Shown here: piece after piece, positions 6,321-8,270 of the stretch | Layout: each line of letters starts with the position of its first letter | Numbering within the stretch: position 1 is the first letter of the stretch | NCBI GenBank assembly: GCA_017550445.1 | Contig: JAFZOV010000072.1 | Coordinates: forward strand, 1-8,270 | Origin: Fibrobacter sp. | Lineage (GTDB): Bacteria > Fibrobacterota > Fibrobacteria > Fibrobacterales > Fibrobacteraceae | Direction of reading: 5' to 3' | Length of the DNA stretch: 8,270 bases | Program-made: the position numbers and the translations under genes | The notes under the pieces: model-generated | Seen by the model: the letters and a program-made list of their open reading frames with translations, nothing else | Told to the model about the DNA's origin: nothing | Databases searched by the model: none

Positions 6321-6348
6321 TGGAGTGTGGGATGTGGGGTGTGGAATG
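6321..6348. repeat. Heptamer tandem repeat, four units of TGGRRTG
   Basis: Four adjacent 7-base units are TGGAGTG, TGGGATG, TGGGGTG and TGGAATG (consensus TGGRRTG; CAYYCCA on the coding strand of the zinc-ribbon gene). The array ends 7 bases upstream of that gene's ATG, where a ribosome site would be expected. The purine transitions between units suggest an old or slowly decaying repeat. Its copy number may vary between strains. Confidence 0.7.
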
Positions 6349-6356
6349 ATATTGTC

Positions 6357-6376
6357 ATGCCCGCGAAGGCGGGCAT
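6357..6376. repeat. GC-rich extragenic palindrome (GTCATGCCCGC...GCGGGCATC type)
   Basis: Perfect 8-base arms ATGCCCGC/GCGGGCAT flank a GAAG loop, framed by GTC and CTCC. This is the kind of dispersed palindrome that yields spurious MPAFAGMT peptides when translated. It lies 12 bases after the stop of the exported orphan gene (minus strand) and could protect or end that transcript. No T-tract follows, so it is not a classical terminator. Confidence 0.65.
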
Positions 6377-6388
6377 CTCCATTTAACG

Positions 6389-7327
6389 TTACTTCGTGAA
6401 CTTGTATCTGCCGAGAAGGTCGAAGTAACGGGCTTTGGGGGCGATTTTGACCATTTTGCGAGTTTTGCGGATGGATGTTTTTACTGTCGGATCTATTATA
6501 AATGTTTCTGTATAGTCTTTGGATGCGGAATTATCATAATATTCTTTTATAACGAAACCTTTCCCATAAGGACGATAAAGGTAAGTCTTAGATCCTTGGG
6601 CTTCGCCATAAGTTGTGTCTGTCTCAGATATAGAGTAATATCTGTAAATTTTATAGCATTTTAAGTCATTTGTCGGATCTGCAACATATTTTGTTGGCAT
6701 ACCTATTATGATAGAATCTGCATTGTAAATGGCTGTTTCTTGTTCGATGATGGTATCCTTTTTTAGGAAATATTCTGTTAATGACTTGGGATACTCGTCG
6801 TTATCTGTAGATGTGGTTGCCCAATATTCTATGCTTGTGTAGTTATTTGATTCAAATATTTTTGATTTTATTTCTCCGATTTTTTCGCCTTTGTTATAAA
6901 CTGCTAGAGTATAGTTTAAAGTGTCATTTGTTTCATAGTTAGAAACGATGTATTCTTGTACATAATTCTTTAAAACGGTTTCATCAGTATCATGGTGAAA
7001 ATACGTTGTGTCAGGTTCGAAATGATTTTCTAACGAGTCTATAACTCCAAGGTTGTTTGTCTTTATGATTTTTTCAAGTTTTCCGTTGTTGATTATATAA
7101 TCTTTAATGTATTCATTTATGTATTCTTCATTAATGGCAGAAGCGTTGTGGAAATCATATTCATAGATTGAATCTAATTTGAAGTTGCTCTCGGAATAAA
7201 AAAAAGCTTTATTGCTTATGAGAACTTTATACATGGCATCGGTACAGGTATTTGCCGAAGCAAAGGAAACCATTGCCCAAATAATAGATGAAATAAGTAT
7301 AAAAATATAATTGCGAATTAGAACCAT
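6389..7327 (-). CDS. Exported protein of unknown function, AT-rich gene
   Basis: I do not recognise this 312-residue protein. Residues 1-25 form a signal peptide with a long hydrophobic core (about 7-23) and an ASA cleavage site before Asn26. The site is not a lipobox although Cys28 is near. The mature part is rich in Tyr, Asp, Asn, Thr and Ile, with short alternating stretches that suggest beta structure in the second half (about 195-285). Only two cysteines remain (Cys28, Cys224), a possible disulfide. The end is basic (KTRKMVKIAPKAR) and finishes with YFDLLGRYKFTK. That FDLLGR tail faintly recalls the last strand of type IX secretion sorting domains, but it is too short to assign. Codons are much more AT-rich than in the kinase or aldolase, except near the 3' end, which fits an accessory or recently acquired gene. 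The ATG at 7327 is fixed by GGAGG four bases upstream. Confidence 0.75.
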   Translation of the reverse strand: MVLIRNYIFILISSIIWAMVSFASANTCTDAMYKVLISNKAFFYSESNFKLDSIYEYDFHNASAINEEYINEYIKDYIINNGKLEKIIKTNNLGVIDSLENHFEPDTTYFHHDTDETVLKNYVQEYIVSNYETNDTLNYTLAVYNKGEKIGEIKSKIFESNNYTSIEYWATTSTDNDEYPKSLTEYFLKKDTIIEQETAIYNADSIIIGMPTKYVADPTNDLKCYKIYRYYSISETDTTYGEAQGSKTYLYRPYGKGFVIKEYYDNSASKDYTETFIIDPTVKTSIRKTRKMVKIAPKARYFDLLGRYKFTK

Positions 7328-7331
7328 GTCT

Positions 7332-7336
7332 CCTCC
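7332..7336 (-). promoter_or_regulatory. Strong Shine-Dalgarno of the exported orphan gene
   Basis: The minus strand reads TGGAGGAGAC directly before the ATG at 7327, one of the best ribosome sites in the window. It confirms that this AT-rich frame is a real gene. Confidence 0.75.
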
Positions 7337-7350
7337 AATTTAATTTGCTG

Positions 7351-7358
7351 CAAATATA
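7351..7358 (-). promoter_or_regulatory. Possible -7 element TATATTTG for the exported orphan gene
   Basis: The minus strand reads TATATTTG, a match to the Bacteroidetes -7 consensus TAnnTTTG, 23 bases upstream of the ATG. It directly follows the T-run of the upstream terminator, the only space available for a dedicated promoter. No clear -33 element is seen, and whether this lineage uses that consensus is unknown. Confidence 0.25.
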
Positions 7359-7386
7359 AAAAAACACCTCGGAAAAATCCGAGGTG
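7358..7386 (-). terminator. Intrinsic terminator downstream of fba
   Basis: On the minus strand, CACCTCGG (7386-7379) pairs perfectly with CCGAGGTG (7372-7365) across a six-base loop. Seven T follow at once (7364-7358). This is a textbook rho-independent terminator. It ends aldolase transcripts before the orphan gene, which starts 31 bases further on. Confidence 0.85.
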
Positions 7387-7397
7387 CTCTTAAGCTT

Positions 7398-7440
7398 ATT
7401 GCTTGGATCTTATCGGTCGCTGCGCGGTCTCCAGGATGAC
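7398..7440. repeat. Extragenic repeat-like element (GTCATCCT...GATCC outline)
   Basis: The minus strand begins GTCATCCTGGAGACCGCG and ends GATCCAAGCAAT, with an internal GC-rich CGCGCAGCG. The outline matches the dispersed GTCATCCTGAG...GGATC palindromes seen in many bacterial genomes, though the arms here are imperfect. It lies between the two terminator-like hairpins after fba. This is the third distinct GTCAT-led element in 1.4 kb. Confidence 0.4.
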
Positions 7441-7458
7441 AGATCTGTGAGCAACAAA

Positions 7459-7481
7459 GCCCTCGGGTGTTAACCGAGGGC
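7459..7481 (-). terminator. First terminator-like hairpin after fba
   Basis: On the minus strand GCCCTCGG (7481-7474) pairs perfectly with CCGAGGGC (7466-7459) around a seven-base loop, followed by TTTGTTGC. The stem is strong but the T-tract is short, so termination may be partial. Its CCTCGG/CCGAGG core is shared with the stronger terminator at 7358-7386, which suggests a tandem terminator pair. Confidence 0.55.
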
Positions 7482-7487
7482 GGTTGC

Positions 7488-7539
7488 GAGAGCGAGCGCT
7501 CATGGTACGTACTTAGTACGATTGGGCGCGAGCGGTCTC
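7488..7539. repeat. Long imperfect inverted repeat just after the fba stop codon
   Basis: The outer arms GAGA/TCTC, GC/GC and GCGC/GCGC (7488-7499 against 7526-7539) enclose a perfect CGTAC-TTA-GTACG hairpin at 7508-7520. The element starts one base after the aldolase TAA. It could stabilise the 3' end of a highly expressed mRNA or belong to a dispersed palindrome family. No T-run follows it directly. Confidence 0.5.
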
Positions 7540-7540
7540 A

Positions 7541-8270
7541 TTACAGCTTGTCGTTAGAACCAAGAACGTCGACGATCTTGTGTTCGTACATCTTCTGCAT
7601 GTTTTCGCGAGCCGGCTTGAGGTACTGGCGCGGGTCGAAGTGTTCCGGATGTTCGTCGAAATACTTACGGATAGCGGCAGTCATAGCGAGACGGCTGTCA
7701 GAGTCGATGTTGATCTTGCAAACAGCAGACTTGGAAGCTTCGCGGAGCTGTTCTTCCGGAATACCAACTGCATCCGGGAGCTTACCACCGTGGGCGTTGA
7801 TGGTGTCAACTTCGTCCTGCGGAACAGAAGAAGAACCGTGGAGAACGATCGGGAAGCCCGGGAGCTTTTCTTCGATGGCGTGGAGCACGTCGAATGCCAG
7901 AGGAGGCGGAACGAGCTTGCCCTGAGCGTTACGAGTGCACTGTTCCGGCTTGAACTTGTAAGCACCGTGAGAAGTACCGATGGAGATAGCGAGGGAGTCG
8001 CAACCAGTACGGGTAGCGAAGTCGATCACTTCTTCCGGCTTGGTGTAGTGAGATTCTTCAGCCTGGACTTCGTCTTCAACACCGGCGAGAACACCGAGTT
8101 CAGCTTCGACGGTCACGTCGTGAGCGTGGGCGTATTCAACAACCTTCTTGGTGAGGGCGATGTTGTCTTCGTACGGAAGAGCAGAACCGTCGATCATCAC
8201 GGAAGAGAAACCGTTGTCGATGCAGTCCTTGCAGAGTTCGAAAGAGTCACCGTGGTCGAGGTGGAGCACG
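7541..8270 (-). CDS. fba: Class II (zinc) fructose-1,6-bisphosphate aldolase, C-terminal part (5' end outside window)
   Basis: This is a cytoplasmic glycolysis/gluconeogenesis enzyme that reversibly cleaves fructose-1,6-bisphosphate to dihydroxyacetone phosphate and glyceraldehyde-3-phosphate. The frame is open to the right edge. The visible 242 residues begin inside the protein at VLHLDHG (a GTG codon read as Val, not a start), so roughly 80-90 residues are missing. Counting from that Val: Asp5 is the likely catalytic acid, and His6 is the first zinc ligand in LDHGDS. VEAELG is at 54-59, His101 in GTSHGAYK is the second zinc ligand, and His144 in VLHGSSS is the third. The phosphate-binding NIDSDSRLA segment is at 187-195. 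The C-terminal tail (FDPRQYLKPARENMQ...HKIVDVLG) matches the longer class II type seen in Bacteroides-like bacteria. Nothing is broken in the visible part. It is followed by a series of hairpins and a strong terminator. Confidence 0.95.
   Translation of the reverse strand, partial: VLHLDHGDSFELCKDCIDNGFSSVMIDGSALPYEDNIALTKKVVEYAHAHDVTVEAELGVLAGVEDEVQAEESHYTKPEEVIDFATRTGCDSLAISIGTSHGAYKFKPEQCTRNAQGKLVPPPLAFDVLHAIEEKLPGFPIVLHGSSSVPQDEVDTINAHGGKLPDAVGIPEEQLREASKSAVCKINIDSDSRLAMTAAIRKYFDEHPEHFDPRQYLKPARENMQKMYEHKIVDVLGSNDKL

Noticed and set aside
6314..6382. A 23-residue N-terminal extension of the zinc-ribbon protein
   Set aside because: It translates a palindromic repeat and the heptamer array, and has no ribosome site. 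The natural start is directly before the first CPHC knuckle.
7467..7925. Plus-strand open frame opposite the aldolase gene
   Set aside because: The aldolase frame carries all zinc ligands here; the opposite frame is low-complexity Ser/Arg and starts inside a terminator hairpin.
8267..8269. GTG as a start codon for the aldolase
   Set aside because: It encodes the Val of the internal VLHLDHG zinc-site motif. The real start lies beyond the window.

Overview
The window looks like chromosomal DNA from a free-living or gut polysaccharide-degrading bacterium of the Fibrobacterota/FCB type; Fibrobacter is my best guess. The reasons are a secreted GH43 enzyme with an atrophied Ig-like domain, a large hybrid sensor kinase, a class II aldolase whose C-terminus looks like the Bacteroides/Fibrobacter kind, and many short extragenic palindromes. 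This assignment is an inference from protein resemblance and was not searched. No tRNA, rRNA, CRISPR array, transposase, phage or toxin-antitoxin gene is visible.

Layout. (1) 1-707, minus strand: the N-terminal part of a secreted GH43-type glycoside hydrolase that runs off the left edge. (2) 708-968: an AT-rich divergent intergenic region. It holds a good sigma70-like promoter facing right, a palindrome over its -10 box, and three tandem 15-base operator-like repeats just before the next gene. (3) 969-2036 and 2046-6017, plus strand: a tightly coupled two-gene signalling operon. It encodes a REC-HD-GYP response regulator (a predicted cyclic-di-GMP phosphodiesterase) and a 1323-residue hybrid histidine kinase ordered TM-dCache-TM-PAS-PAS-HisKA-HATPase-REC-REC-Hpt-tail. 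(4) 6018-7540: small minus-strand genes embedded in palindromic and tandem repeats. These are a tail-anchored zinc-ribbon protein, an AT-rich exported orphan protein, and several hairpins including an intrinsic terminator. (5) 7541-8270, minus strand: the C-terminal two thirds of class II fructose-bisphosphate aldolase, running off the right edge.

How the genes work together. The operon at 969-6017 resembles RpfG/RpfC of Xanthomonas in logic: a hybrid kinase with an Hpt domain next to a REC-HD-GYP output. Its sensor, however, is an extracytoplasmic double-Cache domain rather than the RpfC membrane domain. The likely phosphorelay is His596 to a receiver Asp (Asp888 and/or Asp1026), to Hpt His1181, to Asp55 of the HD-GYP protein, giving ligand-controlled breakdown of cyclic-di-GMP. 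The divergent GH43 gene might share regulation through the intergenic operators, but nothing in the sequence proves this. The minus-strand genes at 6062-8270 appear functionally unrelated to the operon; aldolase is a housekeeping glycolytic enzyme.

The points most worth a second look are the 15-base triple repeat before the HD-GYP gene, the Cache-gated RpfC/RpfG-like pair with a degenerate first receiver, the heptamer tandem repeat at the 5' end of the zinc-ribbon gene, and the cluster of different extragenic palindromes. I found no convincing new defence or mobile system.
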